The notes beneath the pieces were generated by a model. That model was given only the letters and a program-made list of their open reading frames with translations, was not told where the DNA came from and searched no databases. This document shows, one piece after another, positions 36,874 through 47,440 of a stretch of DNA of 64,000 bases; the stretch's first letter is position 1; every line of letters begins with the position of its first letter. A program made the translations under genes and the position numbers. The stretch is taken from contig NZ_BQXC01000001.1 in the NCBI RefSeq assembly GCF_022836435.1, positions 1,252,121 through 1,316,120 on the forward strand, written 5' to 3'. This stretch comes from Nitrosomonas sp. PY1. GTDB lineage: Bacteria; Pseudomonadota; Gammaproteobacteria; Burkholderiales; Nitrosomonadaceae.

Positions 36874-39462
36874 ATGCGTTTTGATAAATTAACGACCAAA
36901 TTCCAGCAAGCGTTTTCTGATGCACAAAGCATCGCTGTAGGGCAGGACAATCCAACGATTGAGCCACAACATTTGTTATTGGCGCTATTGCAACAAGAAG
37001 ATGGTAATACGGTGTCGTTACTGCAGCGCTCAGGTGTTAATACAACGGCTTTATTGGAGAATTTGCGGCAACAAGTGCAACGCTTACCCAAGGTAGAAAG
37101 CTCAGCGGGTGAGGTCACTATTTCTCGTGGTTTAAATAACTTATTGAATTTGTCTGACAAGGAGGCGCAAAAACAAAACGATCAATTTATTGCTTCGGAA
37201 ATGTTTTTGTTGGCTGCACTTCAGGATAAAGGTGAGATCAGCGCATTGCTCAAGCAGTATGGTGCAAGCTATACAGCGCTTTCGCAAGCAATTAATACGG
37301 TTCGTGGCGGTGAGAAAGTTAATAGTGCGGAAGGTGAGAGTAATCGTGAAGCATTAAAGAAGTACACATTAGATCTCACGGAACGCGCGCGACAAGGCAA
37401 ATTGGATCCGGTCATTGGTCGAGATGATGAAATCCGGCGCTCCATTCAAGTATTGCAACGTCGCACCAAAAATAATCCAGTACTAATTGGTGAACCGGGT
37501 GTTGGTAAGACTGCCATTGTGGAGGGGTTAGCACAACGTATTGTTAATGGAGAGGTGCCGGAAAGCTTAAAAGACAAACGCGTATTGAGTTTAGATATGG
37601 CAGCATTACTAGCCGGGGCAAAATATCGCGGAGAATTTGAAGAGCGCCTTAAATCGGTACTAAAAGAATTAACGCAAGATGAAGGCAGGACAATCGTTTT
37701 CATCGATGAGCTACATATCATGGTAGGTGCCGGCAAAGCTGATGGCGCAATGGATGCCGGAAATATGTTGAAACCCGCATTGGCACGGGGGGAGTTACAT
37801 TGCATTGGTGCCACTACTTTGGATGAGTATCGCAAATATATTGAGAAAGATGCGGCATTAGAACGCCGTTTCCAAAAAGTGTTGGTCGGAGAACCCAGCG
37901 TAGAAGCGACCATTGCAATTTTACGGGGCTTGCAGGAAAAGTATGAAGTCCACCACGGTGTCGATATTACTGATCCGGCTATTGTAGCCGCAGCTGAATT
38001 GTCCAATCGCTATATTACCGATCGGTTTTTGCCAGATAAAGCGATTGATTTAATCGATGAAGCGGCTGCGCGTATCCGTATGGAAATTGATTCGAAACCT
38101 GAAACACTGGATAAACTTGATCGTCGGTTGATACAGTTGAAGATAGAGCGTGAAGCTGTCAAGAAAGAAAAGGACGAAGCCTCGCAAAAACGATTACAGC
38201 TCTTAGAAGATGAAATTACGAAAAAAGAGCGTGAATATGCGGATCTTGCTGAAATATGGAAAACTGAGAAATTTCAAGTACACGGTTCCCAGCAAATCAA
38301 AGAGGAAATGGAAAAAATCAAATTGGAAATTGATGCTGCCACTCGTAAAGGTGACTGGCAGAAAGTTTCCGAGTTGCAATATGGTCGCCTTCCTCAACTC
38401 GAAGCACAACTACAACAACCAGTTGATTCCAAAGTAGAGAAAACAGGAAAGCCTAGGCTGTTGCGTACACAAGTGGATGCTGAAGAAATTGCAGAAGTAG
38501 TATCACGAGCAACAGGTATTCCCGTTTCCAAAATGATGCAAGGTGAGCGTGAGAAATTGCTACTGATGGAACAAAAATTACATGATCGGGTAGTGGGTCA
38601 AGATGAAGCCGTGCGCCTTGTTTCCGATGCGATTCGGCGGTCACGAGCAGGTTTGTCGGATCCTAACCGTCCTTATGGTTCTTTCTTGTTTTTGGGTCCA
38701 ACAGGAGTAGGCAAGACAGAGCTTTGCAAAGCACTTGCGGGATTCTTGTTTGATTCGGAAGATCATTTGGTGCGTATTGATATGTCTGAATTTATGGAGA
38801 AGCATTCGGTCGCTCGTTTGATAGGTGCACCGCCAGGCTATGTTGGTTATGAAGAAGGCGGTTATTTAACCGAAATTGTTCGCCGAAAACCGTATTCTGT
38901 AATTCTTTTAGATGAAGTTGAGAAAGCACACCCGGATGTTTTCAATGTTTTGCTACAAGTTTTGGATGACGGTCGCATGACTGATGGGCAAGGCAGAACT
39001 GTGGACTTCAAAAATACAGTCATTGTGATGACTTCAAATCTTGGGTCGCAAATGATTCAAGAAATGTCCGGCAAAGACTATTCAATAATCAAACAGGCGG
39101 TGATGGAAGATGTGAAAACCTATTTTCGCCCAGAATTCATCAACCGTATTGATGAGGTTATAGTATTTCATGCGTTGGATCAGAAGCATATTCAATCTAT
39201 AGCAAAAATACAACTCCAGTATCTTGAAGCACGCCTAGCAAAATTGGAGATGAAGCTTGATGTCAGTGATGCTGCATTGGCAGCTATTGCACAAGTTGGT
39301 TTTGATCCGGTATTTGGTGCCCGTCCTTTGAAGCGTGCAATTCAGGCTCAGATTGAGAATCCACTGGCAAAAGAAATTTTATTAGGACGCTTTGTTGCAA
39401 AAGATACAATCAAAGTTGCGTATGATCATAATCAAATGATTTTCTCTAAGGCCAGCATTTGA
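36874..39462 (+). CDS. clpB: ATP-dependent disaggregase ClpB
   Basis: Hexameric Hsp100 chaperone that, with DnaK, pulls proteins out of aggregates. It is 862 aa from the ATG at 36874, which has a GAAGGAG ribosome site. Order of parts: N-terminal Clp repeat domain (about 1-150), first AAA module with Walker [10 protein letters not shown] near 206, the coiled-coil middle domain (about 405-530) that marks ClpB, and a second AAA module with GPTGVGKTE near 608. No ClpP-binding loop is expected. A sigma-32-type promoter lies just upstream. Confidence 0.97.
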   Translation: MRFDKLTTKFQQAFSDAQSIAVGQDNPTIEPQHLLLALLQQEDGNTVSLLQRSGVNTTALLENLRQQVQRLPKVESSAGEVTISRGLNNLLNLSDKEAQKQNDQFIASEMFLLAALQDKGEISALLKQYGASYTALSQAINTVRGGEKVNSAEGESNREALKKYTLDLTERARQGKLDPVIGRDDEIRRSIQVLQRRTKNNPVLIGEPGVGKTAIVEGLAQRIVNGEVPESLKDKRVLSLDMAALLAGAKYRGEFEERLKSVLKELTQDEGRTIVFIDELHIMVGAGKADGAMDAGNMLKPALARGELHCIGATTLDEYRKYIEKDAALERRFQKVLVGEPSVEATIAILRGLQEKYEVHHGVDITDPAIVAAAELSNRYITDRFLPDKAIDLIDEAAARIRMEIDSKPETLDKLDRRLIQLKIEREAVKKEKDEASQKRLQLLEDEITKKEREYADLAEIWKTEKFQVHGSQQIKEEMEKIKLEIDAATRKGDWQKVSELQYGRLPQLEAQLQQPVDSKVEKTGKPRLLRTQVDAEEIAEVVSRATGIPVSKMMQGEREKLLLMEQKLHDRVVGQDEAVRLVSDAIRRSRAGLSDPNRPYGSFLFLGPTGVGKTELCKALAGFLFDSEDHLVRIDMSEFMEKHSVARLIGAPPGYVGYEEGGYLTEIVRRKPYSVILLDEVEKAHPDVFNVLLQVLDDGRMTDGQGRTVDFKNTVIVMTSNLGSQMIQEMSGKDYSIIKQAVMEDVKTYFRPEFINRIDEVIVFHALDQKHIQSIAKIQLQYLEARLAKLEMKLDVSDAALAAIAQVGFDPVFGARPLKRAIQAQIENPLAKEILLGRFVAKDTIKVAYDHNQMIFSKASI

Positions 39463-39619
39463 TGCATTGTTGACGTTTATATCCGATGGCTTGTAGTATG
39501 GTGATATTCGTAAAAAATAACTCGTAATGACTATTGTGAACTGCTGAATATTTAGTAACAGTTTCTGCAGTATCTCAAGATTCGGGTAAAATAGAGTTTT
39601 TTCACTGGATTTGATTGTT

Positions 39620-40498
39620 ATGCTTAAAGGCAGTCTGGTTGCTATCGTAACCCCCATGCACGAAAATGGCGAACTTGACTTAGACAGTTTTCGTTCGCTG
39701 CTCGATTTTCATATTGCACAAGGTACTGATGGTGTTGTAGTAGTAGGCACAACCGGAGAATCACCGACAGTCGATTTCAAGGAGCATTACTTGTTGTTGC
39801 GAACCGCAGTGGAACATGTTGCAAAACGCATGTCCGTCATTGCTGGTACAGGCGCTAATTCTACTCGTGAAGCGATTGATTTATCGCTATATGCTAAAGA
39901 AGTCGGTGTGGATGCTTGCTTATCGGTAGCACCATACTATAACAAGCCTACTCAAAATGGTTTGTATCAACATTTTAGAACGATTGCAGAGGCTGTTGAT
40001 ATTCCGCATATCTTATACAATGTTCCTGGTAGAACAGTAGCAGATATTAGCAATGATACCGCTCTGCGGTTAGCTGAAGTTCCCAACATTATCGGCATTA
40101 AAGATGCCACCGGCGATATTGGACGTGGTTCTGATTTATTACGTCGATCGCCAAAAGATTTCCTTATTTTCAGCGGTGATGATGCCAGTGGATTAGCATT
40201 ATTATTGCTTGGTGGACACGGTGTGATTTCGGTTACTGCCAATGTGGCACCTAAAAAAATGCATGAAATGTGTGTTGCCGCAGCAAGTGGCGATCTAGTA
40301 ACCGCACGACTATTGAATAATCAATTACTTCGATTACATACCGATTTATTTATAGAAGCGAATCCGATTCCCGTTAAATGGGTTGTTGAACAAATGGGAT
40401 TGATCCGTTCTGGCATTCGGCTTCCACTAACTCCCTTATCTAAGCAATATCATTCACTGTTATGGGAAGCCATGCAGCTTGCTAATATCCAAGTTTAA
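39620..40498 (+). CDS. dapA: 4-hydroxy-tetrahydrodipicolinate synthase
   Basis: First committed enzyme of diaminopimelate/lysine synthesis, condensing pyruvate and aspartate semialdehyde. It is 292 aa from the ATG at 39620 ([13 protein letters not shown]). An in-frame TTG at 39611 would add three residues. The Schiff-base lysine is K161 in GIKDATGD, the catalytic tyrosine is in YNVPGRT, and the GTTGESPT loop is near residue 43. It is followed 9 bp later by bamC, the arrangement known from enterobacteria. Confidence 0.97.
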   Translation: MLKGSLVAIVTPMHENGELDLDSFRSLLDFHIAQGTDGVVVVGTTGESPTVDFKEHYLLLRTAVEHVAKRMSVIAGTGANSTREAIDLSLYAKEVGVDACLSVAPYYNKPTQNGLYQHFRTIAEAVDIPHILYNVPGRTVADISNDTALRLAEVPNIIGIKDATGDIGRGSDLLRRSPKDFLIFSGDDASGLALLLLGGHGVISVTANVAPKKMHEMCVAAASGDLVTARLLNNQLLRLHTDLFIEANPIPVKWVVEQMGLIRSGIRLPLTPLSKQYHSLLWEAMQLANIQV

Positions 40499-40507
40499 GG
40501 GGGAATA

Positions 40508-41671
40508 GTGTTAAAAATGAAGTGGCGGAGAATGTCGAGGCCTCTATTAGGGGTAGCATTTATTTTTTCAGTTACAGGTTGTAATTCATTTCAATTATTT
40601 CCAGAAACTAAAACGATTGACTATAAATCTGCCGGAAAAGTACCGCCACTCGATATACCACCCGATTTGATTAAGCCAGCAATTGATGATCGTTATGCTA
40701 TTCCGGAACTCGATGCACCCACCAGCACTACTTTTTCCAGTTATCAAAATGACCGAAGCAATCCTTTTCCAGGCGGCGTCAAAACACCCATGTCGCCTAC
40801 TTCAGTCGAAAGTGTATACATCGAGCGCGCCGGAACGCAGCGTTGGCTTGTGGTTCCCCAATCACCTGAAGCAGTATGGCCAGTTATTAAAGAATTTTGG
40901 CAAGAGCTTGGTTTTCTGATTAAAGTAGAAAGCCCGGAAACAGGTATTATGGAAACTGACTGGGCTGAGAATCGAGCCAAAATTCCACAAGATTTTATTC
41001 GTAATATATTTTCTACCTTCTTGGATAGTATTTATTCCGCCGGGGAGCGCGATAAATATCGTACTCGTTTAGAGAGAAATGAAGCCGGGCTGACGGAAAT
41101 TTATATCAGTCATCGAGGTATGACGGAAGTCGTAGAGGGGGGTAATTTACAACGTACGATTTGGCAGCCACGTCCTGCTGATCCTGATTTGGAAGCGGAA
41201 ATGTTGTCTCGTCTAATGCTTCGCTTTGGTGTTAGGGAAGAAAAAGCCAAATTGGAATTAGCGTCCAGTCAAGGTATTTCGGACCAACGTGCTTATATCG
41301 ATCAATCGGCAGGTAATAAACTGGTGATTAATGAAGCGTTTGATCGTTCATGGCGTAGAGTCGGTTTGGCATTGGATCGTATCGGTTTTACTGTTGAAGA
41401 CCGGAATCGCGCGGAAGGAATCTATTATGTGCGTTATGTTAATCCAGAGAAGGACAGCAAAAAAGAAGGTGACGGTAAAGGCATTTTATCGAATCTGATG
41501 TTTTGGCTTAACGAAGATTCATCAGACGGCAAAGCGATCAGGTACCGTATACAATTGAATGACACAAGTTTTAACAGGAGTGAGGTTGGTTTGCTCAATG
41601 ATGACGGTACTGCAGTGGATTCAGCAACGTCGGGGAGAATTCTTAGATTATTGTATGAGCAATTGAGATAA
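40508..41671 (+). CDS. bamC: Outer membrane assembly lipoprotein BamC
   Basis: A 387-aa lipoprotein of the BAM complex. The signal peptide ends in the lipobox VTGC, and after the cysteine comes an unstructured stretch with the family YKSAGKVPPLDIPPDL segment that binds BamD. Two helix-grip domains follow (about 95-220 and 265-385; VPQSPEAVWPVIKEFW and NEAFDRSWRRVGLALDR mark their helices). I take the GTG at 40508, well spaced from AAGGGGG; an ATG at 40517 is possible. Confidence 0.9.
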   Translation: MLKMKWRRMSRPLLGVAFIFSVTGCNSFQLFPETKTIDYKSAGKVPPLDIPPDLIKPAIDDRYAIPELDAPTSTTFSSYQNDRSNPFPGGVKTPMSPTSVESVYIERAGTQRWLVVPQSPEAVWPVIKEFWQELGFLIKVESPETGIMETDWAENRAKIPQDFIRNIFSTFLDSIYSAGERDKYRTRLERNEAGLTEIYISHRGMTEVVEGGNLQRTIWQPRPADPDLEAEMLSRLMLRFGVREEKAKLELASSQGISDQRAYIDQSAGNKLVINEAFDRSWRRVGLALDRIGFTVEDRNRAEGIYYVRYVNPEKDSKKEGDGKGILSNLMFWLNEDSSDGKAIRYRIQLNDTSFNRSEVGLLNDDGTAVDSATSGRILRLLYEQLR

Positions 41672-41678
41672 AGTAGTT

Positions 41679-42263
41679 TTAACGAATATTTACCACTGTA
41701 CCCTTTGTGATCCATCGACTTAATTGATCAATCTGCTGATTAGTTAATGCAATACAACCATTCGTCCAGTTATAGCTATGATGAATCTCTGGGTTTCCCT
41801 TGCCAATACCATGAATACCGATATGCCCACCTAGCGGGGTATTTTGGGGAGGTACTTTCCCCATCATTTTTGCATCCAAGATGGCTAACCAATTTTCGTA
41901 GCTGATCTTGTTTTCCAGGTATGCTTGTTTGGCATTCTCTAGGTTCGGGTAATCCAAACCAAAGAATCGATGGAAGCGGCTTTTCTCGTTAACCCAACCG
42001 ATCTTAAATGTACCGAGTGGTGTCTTGTCATCTTTGGTAATTTTAGTTCGAGTTGTACCATAACGGCCAATGGATACATTCTGGAATACCACCTGAATCT
42101 TCTTTCCTTGCATGACCGATAGGGTATGCTCTTGAGTATCGATATCAATCCAAATGGCATCGTTCGCTTGGAGAGAGTTGGATACAACTATTAAACCGAG
42201 TATTCCTATCAGCAGCAGCGTTGAAGAATTACACAATCTAAGTCGTTTCATCGTTTGGTTCAT
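41679..42263 (-). CDS. L,D-transpeptidase (YkuD domain)
   Basis: Exported cysteine transpeptidase of about 194 aa that can form 3-3 crosslinks or attach proteins to peptidoglycan. A hydrophobic N-terminus (LLLIGILGLIVVSNSLQA) serves as signal. The catalytic block reads GGHIGIHGIGKGN, then TNGCIAL with the nucleophilic cysteine. The arginine that usually follows the cysteine is replaced (CIAL rather than CIRM). The start is uncertain among 42269 (TTG), 42263 and 42251 (both ATG). It converges on bamC with 7 bp between the stops. Confidence 0.87.
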   Translation of the reverse strand: MNQTMKRLRLCNSSTLLLIGILGLIVVSNSLQANDAIWIDIDTQEHTLSVMQGKKIQVVFQNVSIGRYGTTRTKITKDDKTPLGTFKIGWVNEKSRFHRFFGLDYPNLENAKQAYLENKISYENWLAILDAKMMGKVPPQNTPLGGHIGIHGIGKGNPEIHHSYNWTNGCIALTNQQIDQLSRWITKGTVVNIR

Positions 42264-42377
42264 ATGCAAAATTTCAAATCACTATCTCACAAATGATGGA
42301 ATTGAATCAGAGCTTCCCTGGTAATCGCTATACTACCCAGAACAATTTTTCTTCTCGCGCTTATACACGCACTATCA

Positions 42378-43982
42378 TTACTTAAATAGATTCGCGACCA
42401 GATAGCGGCCCGTGTCGCTTTTTTCATCGCTATGCAACCAAACAGCGATAGCTCTACCGGTTGAACTGACCGCTAGGCGTGGTTCAGTTATGGAGCCGCG
42501 TACCGTCTCGAGTGAACTAGCGTTCCATTGATTAGTACCCGCTTGCCTGACGCTTGCCCAATTGTCCTGCAAAGAACCATCTTGAGCCTCTTGCCTCCAT
42601 ACTGCAAACGCTCTACCGCTGGAATCCAAACCGACTTCGGCACCTTGTTTAGTAACCCCTACAGTATTATTTGCTTCGATGATTGTTGGTGTCTCCCATT
42701 GGCCATTTTGAAAATAATTGGTAAAAGCGCTGACCAATCCTGAAGAGTCTAATTGACTCCATGAAGCTACCGCATCACCTCTTGCGTCCATGGCAACCCG
42801 AACAAAGGATTTGGTTTCCGCCACACGGCCCTGATCGAGGATTCTTACCGCAGGATCCCATCCATTAATGGGATTATAGTGCCAAGCAGCTACTTGAAGT
42901 GGATCAGCCAAATTGATCCGAGCAGGAGCAACCACAATTGCACTGCCGTTGTCGCTGATAGCTATTTCCGGTTGAACACCAGGACCTAATTCCCTAGGAG
43001 AGGAGTCCCAGGTATTGCTATCTAAACGGTAATGACTGACCCTGATGTTGGGAGTATTGATGCTCGACCATACCGCAATAGCGTCACCATTGTTATTAAC
43101 TGCCACCTTTGGATTAAAGCTGGCATCAACTTGATCAGGAATATCCAGATCGATAGATTTTGCGCTTCCCCACCCCTGGCCAATGACATACCGATTGGCA
43201 TGGATAAAAGACTGAACACCGATACGCTGTGACCAGATTACAATTGCGTTACCCATATTGTCCATAGCAACATCGGATTGTGGAAATCCTCCGCCGTCTG
43301 AAGAGTTTTTATTTTCTAGCATGACAGCAGTTTCCCAACCAGAATTTACCTGAAATCGCGCAGCCCAAGCATCGATTCCGGATTCTAACTGCTGCATCCA
43401 TACAACCGTAGCATTGCCATTGGCATCCATGGCTACTTTAGGTTCATAAGCATTCTGAGTGCCACTGTCAAGTAAAGTTGGTCCGCTCCAAGTATCGGCA
43501 GTTGCATTGTAATGTACAGCCCAAACACTGTTGATACTGAAGTCAGAGTCGGTTTCAAGCCAAACCGCTACAGCATCGCCATTAGCACTGATGGCAACTT
43601 CCAGGTTATCAAAAAATTGTGCTGTTTGCTGAAATATCGGTTCAGCACCTCGCCACTTCTCTTTGGGGATCTGATTGACTAAATTGGATAAGGAATCGAT
43701 TAATGCGGGAGTGCTTCCCCATGAATCTCCTATGACATAAGCAGCCTTGTCATTTTTGTTGACGCCTGTGTAAATGCCAGCTTCTGGATAGTATCGAAAT
43801 AGCCAGGGCTCGATACTCGCTTGCGTAGTAGGATGACTAGAAAAGATTTGCGGGTTTGACATTTCCAGCCAATTAAGTACTCTCTCTGTATCGCTGACTA
43901 CGTCAGCAAACGCGGAATTGAAATTGCAGGTTAGGAAAGCACCACATATCCAAGCACCTGAAGTTTTATTAATTTTTATCAT
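42378..43982 (-). CDS. Exported protein with eight beta-propeller-like repeats
   Basis: A 534-aa protein of unknown function. The signal peptide ends near residue 26 (NSAFA). The first 80 mature residues (VLNWLEMSNPQIFSS, then RYYPEAGIYTGVN and YVIGD) form a small module I have seen in other exported betaproteobacterial proteins. The rest holds eight copies of a motif near V-A-M-D-x-x-G-N-A-x-V-V-W, about 45-65 residues apart, for example VAMDANGNATVVW, VAMDNMGNAIVIW, VAVNNNGDAIAVW and LAVSSTGRAIAVW. Such spacing fits a beta-propeller of eight blades (inference). GGGAG precedes the ATG. No neighbour hints at function. Confidence 0.8.
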   Translation of the reverse strand: MIKINKTSGAWICGAFLTCNFNSAFADVVSDTERVLNWLEMSNPQIFSSHPTTQASIEPWLFRYYPEAGIYTGVNKNDKAAYVIGDSWGSTPALIDSLSNLVNQIPKEKWRGAEPIFQQTAQFFDNLEVAISANGDAVAVWLETDSDFSINSVWAVHYNATADTWSGPTLLDSGTQNAYEPKVAMDANGNATVVWMQQLESGIDAWAARFQVNSGWETAVMLENKNSSDGGGFPQSDVAMDNMGNAIVIWSQRIGVQSFIHANRYVIGQGWGSAKSIDLDIPDQVDASFNPKVAVNNNGDAIAVWSSINTPNIRVSHYRLDSNTWDSSPRELGPGVQPEIAISDNGSAIVVAPARINLADPLQVAAWHYNPINGWDPAVRILDQGRVAETKSFVRVAMDARGDAVASWSQLDSSGLVSAFTNYFQNGQWETPTIIEANNTVGVTKQGAEVGLDSSGRAFAVWRQEAQDGSLQDNWASVRQAGTNQWNASSLETVRGSITEPRLAVSSTGRAIAVWLHSDEKSDTGRYLVANLFK

Positions 43983-44141
43983 TTGATGCTCCCAAGGAAT
44001 TCAAAAATAGAAATTATCACACTTAAATCCATAAGCATCAAATACCTCCTTTTCCTATATGTCAACACAATTATTTAGTTTTGTTAGCAGAATAAGAATA
44101 GTTGGATTAGATGATCGTTTTAAGCAACGACCTAGTATGCT

Positions 44142-44513
44142 TCAAATCTCTGATGCTGCATATCGATAACCACCGATTGCACCCAAGATGAGACCTAATG
44201 GGGTTGCAATGAAAATGCCAACCAAAGGTCCTTGACTGGTATCTTTAATAATAGCCATGGATCCTAGAAATACCAACGTGAAAGAAATTCCACCGATGAT
44301 TAATGCGCCGCTGACAATCGCAATACCTTTTCCTGTGCGCTGCCCAGAAGTAAGTTGCCAGCCAAACCAGCCGGATAACAGCGCGAGCGCAAGTGAAACT
44401 GTAACATTCAGCCAAATAGGTAAATTGCTGGTAATCGTAAGTATCGTGCTAATAAAGAACAGTACGAGTAAAAATGAAAAGAATGAGGCAAGTATTTTAA
44501 TAAATGAAAGCAT
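44142..44513 (-). CDS. Small four-helix membrane protein, unknown
   Basis: A hydrophobic protein of about 123 aa with four predicted membrane segments (ASFFSFLLVLFFISTI, NVTVSLALALLSGWFGW, AIVSGALIIGGISFTLVFLG and GIFIATPLGLILGAIGGY). I do not recognise a family. The start is unsure: ATG at 44513, or TTG at 44546 which adds 11 residues. No ribosome site stands out for either. Confidence 0.6.
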   Translation of the reverse strand: MLSFIKILASFFSFLLVLFFISTILTITSNLPIWLNVTVSLALALLSGWFGWQLTSGQRTGKGIAIVSGALIIGGISFTLVFLGSMAIIKDTSQGPLVGIFIATPLGLILGAIGGYRYAASEI

Positions 44514-44669
44514 TGCAATATTTTTTATAAGATGGGATTTTAACAATGCAGCATTGTAATATATCCTTGTTATATTTGAACCTAGAAACCTTACGTCTCA
44601 CTGCATAGTGAGCTCACTTAATTTGATAGAAAGAAAACCAACTAAGATTTCTGGATTGAAACCAGCATA

Positions 44670-45839
44670 ATGAAAAGTATAGATTTATCAAGACGAAGCA
44701 TATTGAAGCATGGTCTGCTGGCAGTGGGTACATTTATGGGTAATATCTTGTTACCCACACCAATGCAAGCTGCGCTACTGCGGCTAGCCTCCACAGAAGA
44801 ATTATTACCTCCCGATGAAAATGGCGTACGTTTACCGGCAGGTTTTCATTCACGTATTGTTGCCAGATCTGGGCAAATACTTTTTAAGTATCAGTGGCAT
44901 GACGCTCCAGATGGTGGGGCAATTTTTGCCACTGAGGATGCGGGATGGATTTATGTTTCGAATAGCGAGTTGGATCATAATACAGGTGGCGTTGGTGCGT
45001 TACGCTTTGATCGATCGGGAAAACTCATTGATGCCTACTCGATTTTAAATAATACCAACCGTAATTGCGCAGGCGGATATACCCCGTGGCAAACATGGCT
45101 TTCTTGTGAAGAAGTTACAAAAGGACGGGTATGGGAGTGCGATCCTTTTGGCAAAAAAGAAGGTCAGGTCAGGGTTGCTTTGGGTTTGTTCCGACATGAA
45201 GCCGTCGCTGTGGATACGATCAACAAGCAGATTTATTTAACCGAAGACGAAACCGACGGATGCTTATATCGTTATACCGCGAGATCTTTTAATACTACGC
45301 AAAACCATCCGAATCTAAATGATGGGTTTTTGGAAGTAGCAGAAGTGCTTGAAGGTTCTGCAGGCAAGGTTCGTTGGCATGTATTGCCGGATTCTATGGC
45401 GCAATCTACCTTGACGCGTTATCAGGTCGACAACGCAACACACTTTAATGGCGGAGAAGGAATTTGGTATCATCGCGGTGCGATTTATTTCACCACTAAA
45501 GGTGATGATTGCGTTTGGATGTATGACATACCGCAACAAGCGCTCAGTATTGTCTATAGTCGTTCACAGTATGAATCACAGGTACTGACCGGAGTCGATA
45601 ACATTATAGCCAATCAAGCTGGGGAATTACTGGTTGCCGAGGATGGTAGCGATATGCAAATTGTAGTGTTAGTCGCTAATAAAGCGTTTCCCTTGCTGCA
45701 ATTGGTAGGGCATGAACGTTCGGAGATAGCCGGCCTTGCGTTCAGTCCGGACGGTAGTCGCTTGTATTTTAGTTCACAACGGGGGAGTAGTGGATATAAC
45801 GATGGTGGTATTACCTACGAAGTTACCGGACCATTCTGA
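44670..45839 (+). CDS. PhoX/DUF839-family protein, Tat-exported
   Basis: A 389-aa periplasmic protein of the DUF839/PhoX superfamily, which includes calcium- and iron-dependent alkaline phosphatases with propeller folds. A twin-arginine signal is clear (LSRRSILKHGLLAVG, cleavage near PMQA, residue 34), as expected for a cofactor-containing Tat substrate. Family segments are TPWQTWLSCEEVTKGRVWECDP, FRHEAVAVDT, YLTEDETDGCLYRY and DNIIANQAGELLVAEDG. It is shorter than classical PhoX, so phosphatase activity is plausible but unproven. No phosphate genes adjoin. Confidence 0.8.
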   Translation: MKSIDLSRRSILKHGLLAVGTFMGNILLPTPMQAALLRLASTEELLPPDENGVRLPAGFHSRIVARSGQILFKYQWHDAPDGGAIFATEDAGWIYVSNSELDHNTGGVGALRFDRSGKLIDAYSILNNTNRNCAGGYTPWQTWLSCEEVTKGRVWECDPFGKKEGQVRVALGLFRHEAVAVDTINKQIYLTEDETDGCLYRYTARSFNTTQNHPNLNDGFLEVAEVLEGSAGKVRWHVLPDSMAQSTLTRYQVDNATHFNGGEGIWYHRGAIYFTTKGDDCVWMYDIPQQALSIVYSRSQYESQVLTGVDNIIANQAGELLVAEDGSDMQIVVLVANKAFPLLQLVGHERSEIAGLAFSPDGSRLYFSSQRGSSGYNDGGITYEVTGPF

Positions 45840-45956
45840 TTCGATCTTTGTATATAAATGGTTTTCACTTGCACTTGATAAACTTATAAATCATCTTATC
45901 TTTCTTTATCACAAGCATGCGGGTTGTATGCAAAATCAATAAAAGGGGCAGTGAAT

Positions 45957-46904
45957 TTGGAATTTAAAGATTATTACAAAATACTCGGTATTGCACGAGA
46001 AGCTACTGTGGACGAAATCAAAAAAGCATTTCGCGGGTTGGCACGTAAGTATCATCCTGATGTATCCAAAGAAATCAATGCCGAAGAAAAAATGAAAGAG
46101 GTTAACGAGGCTTATACGGTATTATCGGATCCCGAAAAGCGAGCAGCCTATGATAATTTAGGACAAGGTAGGGATTTTCGGTCGGATAGTGGTTTTCAAC
46201 CACCTCCAGGTTGGGATGCTGGTTTTGAGTTTAGTCACACACATAGCGATGATTCACAGGCTGCCGATTTTAGCGATTTTTTTGCAGAGTTGTTTGGTAA
46301 ACAAATGCGAGGAAGGCAACCATACGGCGAGCATAAAATGCAAGGTAACGACCATCATGCCAAAATCATGCTAGATCTGGAAGATGCCTATCACGGTACG
46401 ACACGTAGTTTGACTTTACGCGCACCGAAATTGGATAACCAAGGTCACGTTACCTTTGACGAGCATACTTTGAATGTACGAATTCCCAAAGGTGTTCATG
46501 CTGGGCAAGTTATCCGTTTGGCAGGGCAGGGCGGCCCCGGTACGGCGGGTGAAAAGGCCGGTGATCTTTTTTTGCAAGTTGAATTCAACCCTCATTCGCG
46601 ATATCGAATCGAAAATAAAGATGTTTATGCTTCTTTGCCTGTTGCCCCTTGGGAAGCAGCACTGGGCGCAACCATTAAAATCCCTGTTCCGGATGGATTT
46701 GTTGAGGTTCGTGTACCAGAAAATTCACAGTCAGGGAGAAAATTACGTTTGAAGGGAAAAGGTATTCCTGCTGCGACATCGGGAGATTTATATTTGCTAT
46801 TGGAAATCATATTACCACCCGTTTCGAACAATAAAGAGCGCGAATTTTATCAAACTATGGCACGAGAATTCGCTTTTAATCCACGCCAGAATTTGGGAGT
46901 TTAA
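45957..46904 (+). CDS. cbpA: Curved DNA-binding protein CbpA (DnaJ-type co-chaperone)
   Basis: DnaJ-family co-chaperone of DnaK that also binds curved DNA, 315 aa. The start is best placed at a TTG at 45957, giving (M)EFKDYYKILG, which matches the family N-terminus and sits about 9 bases after AAAGGGG. The J-domain motif HPD is at 33-35. A G/F-type linker follows, then the C-terminal substrate domains (ARIMLDLE-like AKIMLDLEDAYHG, and LPVAPWEAALGATIKIPVPDG). No zinc domain, so it is the CbpA type, supported by cbpM 4 bp downstream. Confidence 0.92.
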   Translation: MEFKDYYKILGIAREATVDEIKKAFRGLARKYHPDVSKEINAEEKMKEVNEAYTVLSDPEKRAAYDNLGQGRDFRSDSGFQPPPGWDAGFEFSHTHSDDSQAADFSDFFAELFGKQMRGRQPYGEHKMQGNDHHAKIMLDLEDAYHGTTRSLTLRAPKLDNQGHVTFDEHTLNVRIPKGVHAGQVIRLAGQGGPGTAGEKAGDLFLQVEFNPHSRYRIENKDVYASLPVAPWEAALGATIKIPVPDGFVEVRVPENSQSGRKLRLKGKGIPAATSGDLYLLLEIILPPVSNNKEREFYQTMAREFAFNPRQNLGV

Positions 46905-46908
46905 AGTC

Positions 46909-47226
46909 ATGTCTGACGAAATTGATGCAACATTGTTGGAAAATGCCATGCTTGATTTAGACAGATTGGCACGATGCTGTCACGTTAGTCGCGAATGGAT
47001 TATTGAACATGTTCAATGTGGCGTATTACTCAATGATGATTATATGAAAGCGGATCCTACAACTTGGATATTCGATAGCCGGAGTTTAATTCGAGTCAAG
47101 CGAATCATACGTGTTGAAAGAGATTTTGAATGCCATCCTGAATTGGCTGGGTTGGTTGCCGATTTGATCGAAGAAGTTGAGGTGTTGCGTACGAAAATTA
47201 ATATCACAGAAATCGGGAATCGCTAA
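46909..47226 (+). CDS. cbpM: CbpA modulator CbpM (MerR-like)
   Basis: A 105-aa small protein that binds the J-domain of CbpA and blocks it. The N-terminal part resembles a MerR helix-turn-helix (LARCCHVSREWIIEHVQCGVL), followed by RSLIRVKRIIRVERDFECHPELAGLVADL and a C-terminal helix with coiled-coil pattern. It begins 4 bp after cbpA, the standard cbpAM order. Confidence 0.9.
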   Translation: MSDEIDATLLENAMLDLDRLARCCHVSREWIIEHVQCGVLLNDDYMKADPTTWIFDSRSLIRVKRIIRVERDFECHPELAGLVADLIEEVEVLRTKINITEIGNR

Positions 47227-47440
47227 CGTGATTTTGCGCTTACAAAAGAGCTTTGAGTAATATGGAAAACATCACACAAATTTTCTTACGACCTCTCTAT
47301 AATATCGTGCGTTCAATTGCATGGTAATCAGTTGAATACAACCTTTTGTGAGTTCCGGTGAAGTTCTGCCATTTTAATGACATCTGGTTTTGTACGTTAC
47401 ATCATTGTTGTAAAACATGAATAAGGATTGGAGAAGCTCG

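Noticed and set aside
37446-38006. A 186-codon frame antisense to clpB
   Set aside because: It lies wholly inside the conserved first ATPase module of clpB and its composition is the expected mirror of that sequence; no ribosome site or family match.
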